Shown here in pieces: positions 45,531 through 55,800 of a DNA stretch of 64,000 bases. Position 1 is the stretch's first letter, and every line of letters starts with the position of its first letter. The notes below the pieces were generated by a model. It was not told the DNA's origin, did no database searches, and saw only the letters and a program-made list of their open reading frames with translations. The stretch lies in the NCBI GenBank assembly GCA_964036045.1, contig OZ038388.1, positions 30,339,759-30,403,758 of the forward strand. Direction: 5' to 3'. This DNA is from Eutreptiella sp. 'Long Island Sound 2002'. Lineage: Eukaryota > Euglenozoa > Euglenophyceae > Eutreptiales > Eutreptiaceae. Made by a program: the position numbers and the translations under genes.

Positions 45531-46870
45531 GCGGCCTTCCGCTTGCCCAAGACGGACGCGACCTCACCCGTCCTGCGGGCCGCGATGCGCAGCCGCCTGA
45601 TGGAGGAGCCTGCTGGGGAGGCAGGTGGGGGGTCTGCATCCACATCAATGACTTCCCCCCCCCCGTCTCCCCGCGGTCGGCGCCCGCGTCCTGAGGACCC
45701 CTCAACAGCCGTAAGGGCCGGAGGGGCCCCCGGGTCACGTGCGCCAGCCCGGTCCTCCCTCCCAGCAGCTCCCGCAGCGGCAGGACTCGCGGACTCCCCA
45801 GGGCACGATCCACCCCGACCTCCTGCCGACCCATCCCCGTCACCTCCCCATTGTGGGGGCTCATCGGCATCAGGGGCACAGAGCTCCAGGAGCTCCTTCG
45901 GGAAAACGTCCCGGAGGGACACGGCGCGCCAAACGAACTCTCCTGCATGGTTGTCAGGGGGCCAGGGGAGGACAGCCTCGGTCGTGACGACGAAGTCGTC
46001 GGGCGCGTCGGCGTAGTGGACTGCCACCGTCTCCGAAAGCCACCGCCCCCACCAAGCCAGCCACCTGATGGGCAGCCCCAACCATCGCAGGGCCGCGGAG
46101 CCCCCTCGCCTCCATGCGTGCCACCTGGCGTGGGGGTTGTCGCTGCCCCCCAACGCGGCAGCCATGACCGACTGCATGAAGGCTGGTCCCTGCGGACAGA
46201 ATTGCGCTCCGACGACAGCAGACGTGGCCCCCGTGGCATCGAGCCAGCCCAGCCACTCTTGGGCATACTTCCCGAGTCGCCTGCGCACGATGCGCGGCGC
46301 CACCTTGACCGTGCGGAACGCCAATCCCCGACACCGGGATCCCCCCCGACGGAGGGGCGCGGCCTCACCCACCCGCAGAAGGCAGGTGAATGCCAGGACT
46401 GCCATCCCATAGACGGTCCACTGCGGTCGCTCCGTGCAAGCCAGCGCGAAGTTGCGGAGGTCGTCCAAACCTGCGTAGGGCCGCAGGGCCGGCTCCGTGG
46501 GCGCCCACTTGGCACAGCGCCAGACCCGGCGACTGACGAACGCGGGCAGCCCTCCCATGTCCTCCAGCGCCCGGAACGCCGACACTGCGACCTTGAGGGA
46601 GCTTCCCGAGTACCCCAGTCCCCATAACTGGAAAATGTAGCGGCACGCCGCTTGTTCAAGCTCGGATGTGGGCGTGTAGCCCACCCAGAGGGCCATCTTG
46701 CGGAAGTGGGTACAATACGTACCCATGGTGCTTTTTGCCCAGGAGGATGCCTGCAGGGCGTCCACGGAGGTGATCTCATCCTCCTTCCATATCCGTCTCC
46801 ACGCTGCCCACACCAGGCGCCAGACCACGTCCTCGCCATCCCGGAAGTCCGACGGTCCGAGAACCACCAA
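45434..46870 (-). CDS. Tyrosine recombinase (integrase) of the retrotransposon
   Basis: 478 codons. It would insert the circular DNA form of the element by site-specific type strand exchange. A SAM-like core-binding region (TMGTYCTHFRKMALWVGY) precedes the catalytic domain. Arg166 (CLLRVGEA), His251-x-x-Arg254 (WHAWRRGGS), Trp274/277 (WWGRW) and Tyr286 (AVHYA) fit the R-H-x-x-R-W-Y set, with normal spacing. About 170 residues after the Tyr are Pro/Ala/Gly-rich and may be a linker or a region that only overlaps the next frame. It lies between gag and RT, unlike DIRS-1 of Dictyostelium, where the recombinase follows RT-RNase H. Confidence 0.9.
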   Translation of the reverse strand: MVVLGPSDFRDGEDVVWRLVWAAWRRIWKEDEITSVDALQASSWAKSTMGTYCTHFRKMALWVGYTPTSELEQAACRYIFQLWGLGYSGSSLKVAVSAFRALEDMGGLPAFVSRRVWRCAKWAPTEPALRPYAGLDDLRNFALACTERPQWTVYGMAVLAFTCLLRVGEAAPLRRGGSRCRGLAFRTVKVAPRIVRRRLGKYAQEWLGWLDATGATSAVVGAQFCPQGPAFMQSVMAAALGGSDNPHARWHAWRRGGSAALRWLGLPIRWLAWWGRWLSETVAVHYADAPDDFVVTTEAVLPWPPDNHAGEFVWRAVSLRDVFPKELLELCAPDADEPPQWGGDGDGSAGGRGGSCPGESASPAAAGAAGREDRAGARDPGAPPALTAVEGSSGRGRRPRGDGGGEVIDVDADPPPASPAGSSIRRLRIAARRTGEVASVLGKRKAAGPARIVGAAARTAISRRVGAGSVGAGAPSDR

Positions 46871-46918
46871 GGCCCCCCGGGGCTCGGGAGGGATGGGCCG
46901 GATGGGGCAGCTTCCCCA

Positions 46919-47974
46919 TCAGTCAAAGCCGGGGCACTCGTGAAACCAATGCCGTTTCACTCCCCTCCCAGCGTTCTTGCATGCCCGACACGCTGTCACC
47001 GGGGCATTGGTGACGTCCATCGGCTCGGCACCCGGCTTGGCGGTGTACAGGCGGCGGCCCCCCTCAACGCGGAACTTACCCTTCATGGCTCGCAGCCGCC
47101 GCCCCACCACCTCCTCCTCCGCCGCTCCCGTACAACCAGCGGACAGCACAGGCACATCGGACGCATCCTCGGCCGCGTCCGACCCCTCACCGACCGGTCC
47201 GGGGTCCAAGCCCTTCTTGCCCCTGTATGCCGACAGGCTAGTCACCGTGAACGTCCAGACCGCCTGGACAAAACTCCGAAGGCGCGTAAGTTCGTCATCA
47301 TCCATGGACTCCAGCTGCCACACTTCCGTGTCCGCGGAGTCCGCGTCCACCACCGGCGCCAGCTCGTCCAGGATGGCGTCCGTGAACTTTTCCTTGTCCT
47401 TGTACTTGGAGACGTATTCGTGTTGGGGCACCTCCCTGCGCCACAACAAGGTGGACAGCGCGAGAAGGCTGGCGAAGACCCACTGGGGCTTAGAATCCAA
47501 CTCCCTCACCTTCACGATTTCCGCTTTACACAGCGGCGGGACCTTCGCCATTTTCCTCTTGGACTCCGCCTCGGCCTTGGCACTGACCGCCTCCAACTGC
47601 TTGCGCAGGCCCTCCATCACAAGGGCCTGTCCCTGAACCAACTGCTTGAGCTCCAGAAGCTCTGGCGACACCGTCTGCGGCTGTTGGGGTGGTACCTCCA
47701 CCTTGACAAAGCCCAGCGACGCCACATCCAGGTCGCACTGGGCCATGACGCAATACGAGGCGATCATCTTCACCAGCCCCACCTCCCCCAACTCGATTCC
47801 GTACTTGGCGACGAAACTAGCCTCCCACTCTGACCTGCGTTCCAGCAGCACCGACAGCTTCATCTCCACCTGCGAGGCAGCCCTGGCTATCTCCAGCATG
47901 GGAACGCTATCAATGAACTGGGAACAAATTGTTCCCTTCGCGAAGACGGCAAAATCGTCAACTGACATATTCAC
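46919..47974 (-). CDS. gag-like protein of the tyrosine-recombinase retrotransposon
   Basis: 351 codons starting 57 bp inside repeat A1. The middle is predicted helical and charged (ELLELKQLVQGQALVMEGL, then KAEAESKRKMAK), which suggests a coiled coil for self-assembly. The C-terminus has a Cys/His cluster, CRACKNAGRGVKRHWFHEC, of a kind that could bind nucleic acid. It is the first frame of the element, and the recombinase begins 48 bp after it in the same frame. Assignment as gag rests on position and the terminal cluster; no direct family match is visible. Confidence 0.75.
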   Translation of the reverse strand: MNMSVDDFAVFAKGTICSQFIDSVPMLEIARAASQVEMKLSVLLERRSEWEASFVAKYGIELGEVGLVKMIASYCVMAQCDLDVASLGFVKVEVPPQQPQTVSPELLELKQLVQGQALVMEGLRKQLEAVSAKAEAESKRKMAKVPPLCKAEIVKVRELDSKPQWVFASLLALSTLLWRREVPQHEYVSKYKDKEKFTDAILDELAPVVDADSADTEVWQLESMDDDELTRLRSFVQAVWTFTVTSLSAYRGKKGLDPGPVGEGSDAAEDASDVPVLSAGCTGAAEEEVVGRRLRAMKGKFRVEGGRRLYTAKPGAEPMDVTNAPVTACRACKNAGRGVKRHWFHECPGFD

Positions 47975-48030
47975 AGACCGGGTCGTTCCAAAGTGTCACG
48001 GAGCAGGCTCTACGTGTGACCACCTATGGT

Positions 48031-48145
48031 CTGCTGGCAACAAGCAAAAATGCTCTACAAGTACAGAGGCTCACTGCACACACGCATGCGCACACACACA
48101 CCACCCGACGAGCAAAACCAAAGCTCAGGCACGGCTGAGCTAAGA
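48031..48145 (-). repeat. Split direct repeat A1 (5' end of the element)
   Basis: 115 bp, matching 42451-42565. On the plus strand it starts CTGCTGGCAACAAGCAAAAA and ends GCTGAGCTAAGA. It directly borders host sequence GTAATGTCC at 48146. Confidence 0.95.
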
Positions 48146-49640
48146 GTAATGTCCTCCCTTGATCCAATGCGCCACAATGCGTGCCAAAAGCAACGCACAT
48201 CGCGCAACCCCCCTATTCCCGTCCCTCCGCACTGAAAACTTTGTCTCCCGCTTAGGCGGGGACACCCAAAAGTGGACCGGGGGCATTTTGGTGCAGCCCG
48301 GGACCCCCTCAAACAGAGTGCCGAGGTGGGTACATATGTACTCCACCTCGGCATAACCCGCACCACCCGTCTCACACACGCGCGTGCGCATCGTGCCGTC
48401 CGGGTGGGCCTCAAAAAACAGGGCATACAGGTGCCCCACACCCGGAGCGCCACGGGGGGCACCCAACCGCCGGAGGGTCAGGGGGTGGCGCCGGTCCACC
48501 CACCTCCCCGGGATGTAATACACATCCGGGACCTCTCGGAGCGTGCCATGGCTCGCACTCTCCACCAACTCCTTCTTCCCCCCATACTTGTACGCCGGCT
48601 GAGGCTTCCGGCGTACGGCACCCTTGGCGGGAGGTTAGGGGCTTGGTTTGGGCCGGGGGGCGGGGGGCTGGGGGGGTGCGTCGACGTCCACCTCAATACT
48701 CAACTCCGGTTCAATGTCCACCGGGGCCTGCCGATCCTCCTCTTTCTCCTCCCCCCCCTCCTCCTCTTCGGTCTCCTCCACCTCCTCCTCTTCGGCCTCC
48801 TCCACCTCTTCCTCTTCGGCCTCCTCCCCCTCCTCCTCTTCGGCCCCCTCCACCCCCTCCCCCCCCACAAAAACATGGTCCCCCTGGAAATATCGTAGGC
48901 GCTCCTCGTAGTCGGCGACGTCGTCGGGCGACCACTCACGGAGGCGGAGATGTTCCCCCCTTTGGTACACCTCCTCCGCGTGTTGGTGCGCCGGCACCGT
49001 CACGTCCCCCAAGTCCCCCTTGTCCCAAAAAATTTTGCGCACCACCCGGCCCAATGGGTACGCAAAGGGCAAGAGGAGCTCGCAGGGCACCTCCCACTCC
49101 ACCTCCTCGTTTGCCCATGCGGGCAAACCCCGCTCTTCTCTGTCCTCCGCGACCTTGACGGTCGCGAAGTCAGAAATCCCGAAAAAAAAATGTTTCATGT
49201 TGGCCCCCCTCCCCCAGCCCCGGAACATTGCGGAATGTTCCTCCCGCTTTTTGGTGTTCTTTTTGGCGTCCCAAAAAGAACTAATGGTAACTTGAGGGCA
49301 ATACCATTCCCCCATGAAGGTATTGCCCTCCTCGTCACCCACAACCACCGCCGGGGGGTCGCATGTGGGGGGCAATGCGCCACCCTCGCGAACCCCGCGG
49401 CGCCACCTCGCGAAGGGGGGTCCCTGGCAGACCTGGCGCACGATGTACGTGTCGCGCGGGCCTGTGCTTTGGGGCCGGGGAACCACGGCCTGCAAGACCT
49501 TGATGTTGGCGTCGAAGGTCTCCCCCACACTGAACCGCACGAGCTCGCGGTCCTTGGGGTCGGCGATGGCCAGCACCTCGTCCTTCTGCATGGTGCTGAC
49601 CAATGCTGCAAAAAGGATACATGCAGTAAAGTGTGCCAAC

Positions 49641-50104
49641 GACAAGAGGCGCGCTCCCAAACCCCACTCCAAGGTTGTGTCACCTAACCCAAAGAAAACC
49701 TAAACCCGCTTCTATACACATATGGGCCCGTAATGGGCCATTGCTAAGGCCTCAAAGACGAGAGGCGCGCTCGCAAACCCCACTCCAAGCGTGTGTCACC
49801 TAACCCAAACAACACCCAAACACGCTTCTATACACATATGGGCCCGTAATGGGCCATTGCTAAGGCCTCAAAGACGAGAGGCGCGCTCCCAAACCCCACT
49901 CCAAGCTTGTGTCACCTAACCCAAACAAAACCCAAACACGCTTCTATGCACATATGGGCCCGTAATGGGCCATTGCTAACGCCTCAAAGACGAGAGGCGC
50001 GCTCCCAAACCCCACTCCAAGCTTGTGTCACCTAACCCAAACAAAACCCAAACACGCTTCTATGCACATATGGGCCCGTAATGGGCCCTTGTCACGGCAC
50101 GGCA
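49641..50104. repeat. 116-bp tandem array, four copies, in an intron
   Basis: Copies start GACRAGAGGCGCGCTC at 49641, 49757, 49873 and 49989, and each contains CATATGGGCCCGTAATGGGC. The array lies almost entirely in the intron 50127-49606 of the unknown gene. Its GACRAGRGGCGCGCTC start and GGGCCCGTA word are shared with the 146-bp array at 40896-41775. Confidence 0.95.
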
Positions 50105-51111
50105 AAGAGGATGGGAAAGGCACATACCTGACTCCTTACGTTTCGCTTCCTCCTCACGGTCCTTGGCTTCCTTTCGCCCCTTCATCCTCCAAATGAGCTC
50201 CTCCGCACCCTTTCTCCCTAAACAAACCAACCAACAAATGTACAATGTGCGGGAGAAAAAAGGGGCAAACAAGAAAAAATGCACAATGAACACAAAAAGG
50301 ACAAGGGAACAAGTGACGCCACCACGGGGATACCTCGCTCGCTTGGCGTCTTGGGTGCACCCTCGGCGCGTGGCTCCGGCGAACGGCATCTCCCCTCCCA
50401 GTCCTTCTTCCTTTGCTCCATCGTTGCTCTAAACAAGGGTTGACGGTGAAGGAACGGAAGCATGTAACACGTGCCATGGTGCAATGGTGCGTAGCGGTGC
50501 ATACCACGTTCCGCCTCGGTTCGTGGTTCCGGGGAGTGCTTTGGCGTGCCCGGCGGAGTTGGACTTGCACTTGGACTTGGAGTACGAGCAATGTCAGCCA
50601 AGCGCTTAATCTCAATCTCCTCTTGCCATTGCGCGTGTGGGTCGTCTAGTTGGGGTCGTTGCGCGTGAAGTTGGTGACGTTGTCGGTCGCCAAGGCTGTC
50701 ATACCAATTGACATGCCACGGTTGGGCCCCATCAAAGGCGACCTCATCCTCTTCTGCAACACAAAGAATAGGTAGGATGGAGGTAGGATAGGGAAGGCAC
50801 GCATTTTGCATGAAAATGACGTGAAACGCACAACGAAATCGAAATGTTTGCAACCACATACCATCCGGGTGGGACCACCAATATTCCGTGGGAGTCTCCG
50901 CATCCTTCTCGTACGCCTCGTCCGGCAACTCGATTTCCTTGCCTCCCTTCCCAATTTTTCCCTTCCATGGCTTCTTAAATCCTTTGGGGGGCAGCACATG
51001 AGGGTCGTGGGGCGGCGATGGGGGTACTTGGATGGGTGCGCTGATTGGGTGGGTGTAAGCGACAGGATTATCCCACAGCCTCAACGCGCATAAAGAACTG
51101 CACAATCCCAT

Positions 51112-52892
51112 CTCTTGTAACTCAGATTGTTATACCCTTTGTCCGGGTCATGTCATATCTACACAAGAATGATATCAATAATAAAACACATACAAACATG
51201 TACAAATACACATGAATCTCATCATTCGTAATCTCGGTTTAATCTTTATCCGCACTCACGCGCGACCTACATTCTGCAACTATCGCGACTGCAAGCTCTG
51301 CAACTCATTTCCATTACACTCCCCTCCTAAGACCTGCCATACACCTATGGAAGGGTCTGAAAATCATCAAATCTTATGGGGATGAGTTGCTGTGCCATAT
51401 ATAATCTGTTGGGTGCCTCAATGCAATCTGCAATTGGTTCAAATACACCATGGGGTTAGTCACCATGACCCTACACACTCCCCTACCAAGCTTCAGGACC
51501 CCTGCCCCTAGCTGTCTAAGGCGGGCCTACTATGCCTCAGGGCCTAGCTGTTCAAACTGCTCTATAACATGCTTCAGTCACCTTAGCTTTCTATAGACTA
51601 GTGTGCCATGCCTCAACCCCTAGCTGTCTAGGCCTGAGTGTGTATCATACAATATTTTGATAAGTTAGATTGAGAATTGGTGTTGAATTGTACAAAAAAC
51701 TGGCAACCCATATGGCACAATAAAATAAATTACAACATCAGTGGGGGCTTTTTATTGTTTCCAGTGGCTTGGCTTTTCCTGCTGCACCTGCACAAAATAT
51801 TTTGCTCCAAAAACCCACTGCTGGATTTTTTCCAAACAGTTTTCACAAAAAAGCGCCATCAGTGGTATGGCTACTCCTGCAAAAACAATGGTCCTCTGGG
51901 CGCACACCAGAGACCAAAAGGATGACATATGCGTGGACTAAGGGTCAAAAGAATTATTGGACTAGATGACAAGCAAAGTTGACGGGGGGTGGTCATGTTT
52001 CTTATAGTTCAATTAGTCTAGCTCATGACATGGGCAATTAGTCTTGGGGGTGAACTTGTTGCCCTAGCATGATGTACCATGATGGTGCAAGACAACTTAT
52101 TGTCCTAGCGTGATTCACCATGATGGTGCAGGGCAACTTGTTCTCCTAGCATGATACACCGCTATCTCAACTTGTTGCCCTAGCATGATCCACCACAATC
52201 TTCACGGCCAGCTTGCTGTCCTAGCATGATATACCACTTTTTCAACTTTTTGTCCTACCTAGTATGATGTACCATTGTACGGTGCGCTCAATGAAAATCT
52301 AATGAGTCCAGCCATCAAATAGCAGCAGGGTTAAGGATCACAAAGGTTCCACATACATAGGTGTGGCAATGGGCACATTTTGTGACGTTGTGATGCATAG
52401 ATTGTATGTTTGTGTGGCTGGAGTGCCAAACATCCAAAACGAAAAAGCTCAATGTCAAATAGCATGAACAACCCCATCGCACTTTTATGACAGCAAAAAT
52501 TGAAATGATAACTTGATTGTACCACTTAGGGCTGGCTGGATGGCTATGTTTCGTCTTAGCCCATGGCCTTTCATCCATATATGGGGAGGACCCCGCTTTG
52601 ACACACGACACCCTGTGTCCTATGCATCTACCCTGATTTCCACTTTGGGTCCCCAAGTGGCCACCACACTTACCCAACGCAACTGCCCAATTGGCCAACA
52701 CACTCATCTATGGGGGGTGCATGTGTGCACCCGGTTCGTGACGGCCACTTACGTGACATCTACTTAGGTGGAAAATAGGGGGGTAGATGCATCATAACAT
52801 TCCCTATGCATGGTTGTATGCAAAGTACATTGCATCTAACGGGGCCAAAAACAACACCCATACTCCTTATACCATGAAACCGTGCTGTTAAC
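51112..52892. other. Intergenic stretch with short imperfect repeats; no gene recognised
   Basis: AT-richer than the flanks. Near 51505-51640, CCTAGCTGTCTA/TGCCTCA words recur three times. From 52051 to 52285 about six imperfect 35-41-bp copies of CAACTTGTTGCCCTAGCATGAT-like sequence stand in tandem. Frames at 52315-52707 and 52513-52767 show no motif. Confidence 0.65.
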
Positions 52893-55800
52893 TTCAGGGA
52901 GAGTCCAGGGTGGTGGGTCAGGCTGCAGAGTGTAGGCCACAGACACAGAACGTGTTCCCATGTTTTTGTCCCCGAAAACTTTGAAAATTTTAGGAAATTG
53001 ATTTATGTCTATATGTCTACCCCAGCAATGCCTGGCCCTTGTGTATGGGCTCCCACCCCCTGGAGATCCCTTGTTCAGGGAGAGTCCAGGGTGGTGGGTC
53101 AGGCTGCAGAGTGTAGGCCACAGACACAGAACGTGTTCCCATGTTTTTGTCCCCGAAAACTTTGAAAATTTTAGGAAATTGATTTGTGTCTATATGTCTA
53201 CGCCAGCAGTGCCTGGCCCTTGTGTATGGGCTCCCACCCCCTGGAGATCCCTTGTTCAGGGAGAGTCCAGGGTGGTGGGTCAGGCTGCAGAGTGTAGGCC
53301 ACAGACACAGAACGTGTTCCCATGTTTTTGTGCCCGAAAACTTTGAAAATTTTAGGAAATTGTTTTATGCCTATATGTCTACCCCAGCAATGCCTGCCCC
53401 TTGTGTATGGGCTCCCACCCCCTGGAGATCCCTTGTTCAGGGAGAGTCCAGGGTGGTGGGTCAGGCTGCAGAGTGTAGGCCACAGACACAGAACGTGTTC
53501 CCATTCTTTTGTGCCAGAAAACTTTGAAAATTTTGAGAAATTGTTTTATGCCTATATGTCTACCCCAGCAATGCCTGGCCCTTGTGTATGGGCTCCCACC
53601 CCCTGGAGATCCCTTGTTCAGGGAGAGTCCAGGGTGGTGGGTCAGGCTGCAGAGTGTAGGCCACAGACACAGAACGTGTTCCCATGTTTTTGTGCCCGAA
53701 GACTTCGAAAATTTTAGGAAATTGTTTTATGCCTATATGTCTACCCCAGCAATGCCTGGCCCTTGTGTATGGGCTCCCACCCCCTGGAGATCCCTTGTTC
53801 AGGGAGAGTCCAGGGTGGTGGGTCAGGCTGCAGAGTGTAGGCCACAGACACAGAACGTGTTCCCATGTTTTTGTGCCCGAAAACTTTGAAAATTTTAGGA
53901 AATTGTTTTATGCCTATATGTCTACCCCAGCAATGCCTGGCCCTTGTGTATGGGCTCCCACCCCCTGGAGATCCCTTGTTCAGGGAGAGTCCAGGGTGGT
54001 GGGTCAGGCTGCAGAGTGTAGGCCACAGACACAGAACGTGTTCCCATGTTTTTGTCCCGGAAAACTTTGAAAATTTTAGGAAATTGATTTATGTCTATAT
54101 GTCTACCCCAGCAATGCCTGGCCCTTGTGTATGGGCTCCCACCCCCTGGAGATCCCTTGTTCAGGGAGAGTCCAGGGTGGTGGGTCAGGCTGCAGAGTGT
54201 AGGCCACAGACACAGAACGTGTTCCCATGTTTTTGTGCCCGAAAACTTTGAAAATTTTAGGAAATTGTTTTATGCCTATATGTCTACCCCAGCAATGCCT
54301 GGCCCTTGTGTATGGGCTCCCACCCCCTGGAGATCCCTTGTTCGGGGAGAGTCCAGGGTGGTGGGTCAGGCTGCAGAGTGTAGGCCACAGACACAAAACG
54401 TGTTCCCATGTTTTTGTCCCGGAAAACTTTGAAAATTTTGAGAAATTGTTTTATGCCTATATGTCTACCCCAGCAATGCCTGGCCCTTGTGTATGGGCTC
54501 CCGGCCCCTGGAGATCCCTTGTTCAGGGAGAGTCCAGGGTGGTGGGTCAGGCTGCAGAGTGTAGGCCACAGACACAGAACGTGTTCCCATGTTTTTGTGC
54601 CTGAAAACTTCGAAAATTTTAGGAAATTGTTTTATGCCTATATGTCTACCCCAGCAATGCCTGGCCCTTGTGTATGGGCTCCCACCCCCTGGAGATCCCT
54701 TGTTCAGGGAGAGTCCAGGGTGGTGGGTCAGGCTGCAGAGTGTAGGCCACAGACACAGAACGTGTTCCCATGTTTTTGTGCCCGAAAACTTTGAAAATTT
54801 TAGGAAATTGTTTTATGCCTATATGTCTACCCCAGCAATGCCTGGCCCTTGTGTATGGGCTCCCACCCCCTGGAGATCCCTTGTTCAGGGAGAGTCCAGG
54901 GTGGTGGGTCAGGCTGCAGAGTGTAGGCCACAGACACAGAACGTGTTCCCATGTTTTTGTCCCCGAAAACTTGGAAAATTTTAGGAAATTGTTTTATGCC
55001 TATATGTCTACCCCAGCAATGCCTGGCCCTTGTGTATGGGCTCCCACCCCCTGGAGATCCCTTGTTCAGGGAGAGTCCAGGGTGGTGGGTCAGGCTGCAG
55101 AGTGTAGGCCACAGACACAGAACATGTTCCCATGTTTTTGTGCCCGAAGACTTCGAAAATTTTAGGAAATTGTTTTATGCCTATATGTCTACCCCAGCAA
55201 TGCCTGGCCCTTGTGTATGGGCTCCCACCCCCTGGAGATCCCTTGTTCAGGGAGAGTCCAGGGTGGTGGGTCAGGCTGCAGAGTGTAGGCCACAGACACA
55301 GAACGTGTTCCCATGTTTTTGTCCCCGAAAACTTTGAAAATTTTAGGAAATTGATTTATGTCTATATGTCTACCCCAGCAATGCCTGGCCCTTGTGTATG
55401 GGCTCCCACCCCCTGGAGATCCCTTGTTCAGGGAGAGTCCAGGGTGGTGGGTCAGGCTGCAGAGTGTAGGCCACAGACACAGAACGTGTTCCCATGTTTT
55501 TGTCCCGGAAAACTTTGAAAATTTTAGGAAATTGATTTATGTCTATATGTCTACCCCAGCAATGCCTGGCCCTTGTGTATGGGCTCCCACCCCCTGGAGA
55601 TCCCTTGTTCAGGGAGAGTCCAGGGTGGTGGGTCAGGCTGCAGAGTGTAGGCCACAGACACAGAACGTGTTCCCATGTTTTTGTGCCCGAAAACTTTGAA
55701 AATTTTAGGAAATTGTTTTATGCCTATATGTCTACCCCAGCAGTGCCTGGCCCTTGTGTATGGGCTCCCACCCCCTGGAGATCCCTTGTTCAGGGAGAGT

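Larger units (their letters stand above)
42294..48145 (-). mobile_element. Tyrosine-recombinase retrotransposon (DIRS superfamily) with split direct repeats, 5852 bp
   Basis: Three coding regions lie on the minus strand: gag-like, tyrosine recombinase, then reverse transcriptase-RNase H. The ends are split direct repeats, A1 (48145-48031) - ORFs - B1 (42657-42566) A2 (42565-42451) - 65-bp spacer - B2 (42385-42294). The A copies (115 bp) and the B copies (92 bp) match by eye. B1 and A2 abut exactly, which is the junction expected if the two ends were joined in a circle. There is no target-site duplication, as usual for this class. Removing 42294-48145 joins CATTAC to GTCCCC and keeps the host reading frame open, so the boundaries are exact. 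The near identity of repeat copies suggests a recent insertion. Confidence 0.93.
41799..51111 (-). pseudogene. Multi-exon gene of unknown function, split by a retrotransposon
   Basis: Exons on the minus strand: 51111-50862, 50753-50505, 50426-50334, 50217-50128, then 49605 downward. Donors are mostly |GTATG; all junctions are phase 1 and the frame is continuous. From 49605 the product has a globular part (MQKDEVLAIAD, FRGWGRGANMKHFFFGISDF), then a Glu-rich acidic run and a Pro-rich stretch. At 48637-48635 an in-frame TAA occurs, but the same frame goes on (AYKYGGKKELVESASHG) to 48146. There the retrotransposon intervenes, and the frame resumes at 42293 and ends with a basic GKKRKL tail and TAA at 41801-41799. 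The TAA could sit in a small intron: GAG|GTGGAC near 48690, a CTAAC branch-like site and CCTCAG| near 48602 are all in phase. No known domain is recognised. It is convergent with the MULE transposase and may be that element's second gene. Confidence 0.72.

Noticed and set aside
44713-46926. A single 737-codon protein
   Set aside because: Only the last ~250 codons (RT N-terminal part) look like protein. The first part is an Arg/Ser/Gly-rich shadow of the recombinase frame.
37000-52900. Terminal inverted repeats for a MULE spanning both convergent genes
   Set aside because: No inverted match was found by eye in the flanks I compared. A computed search would be needed.
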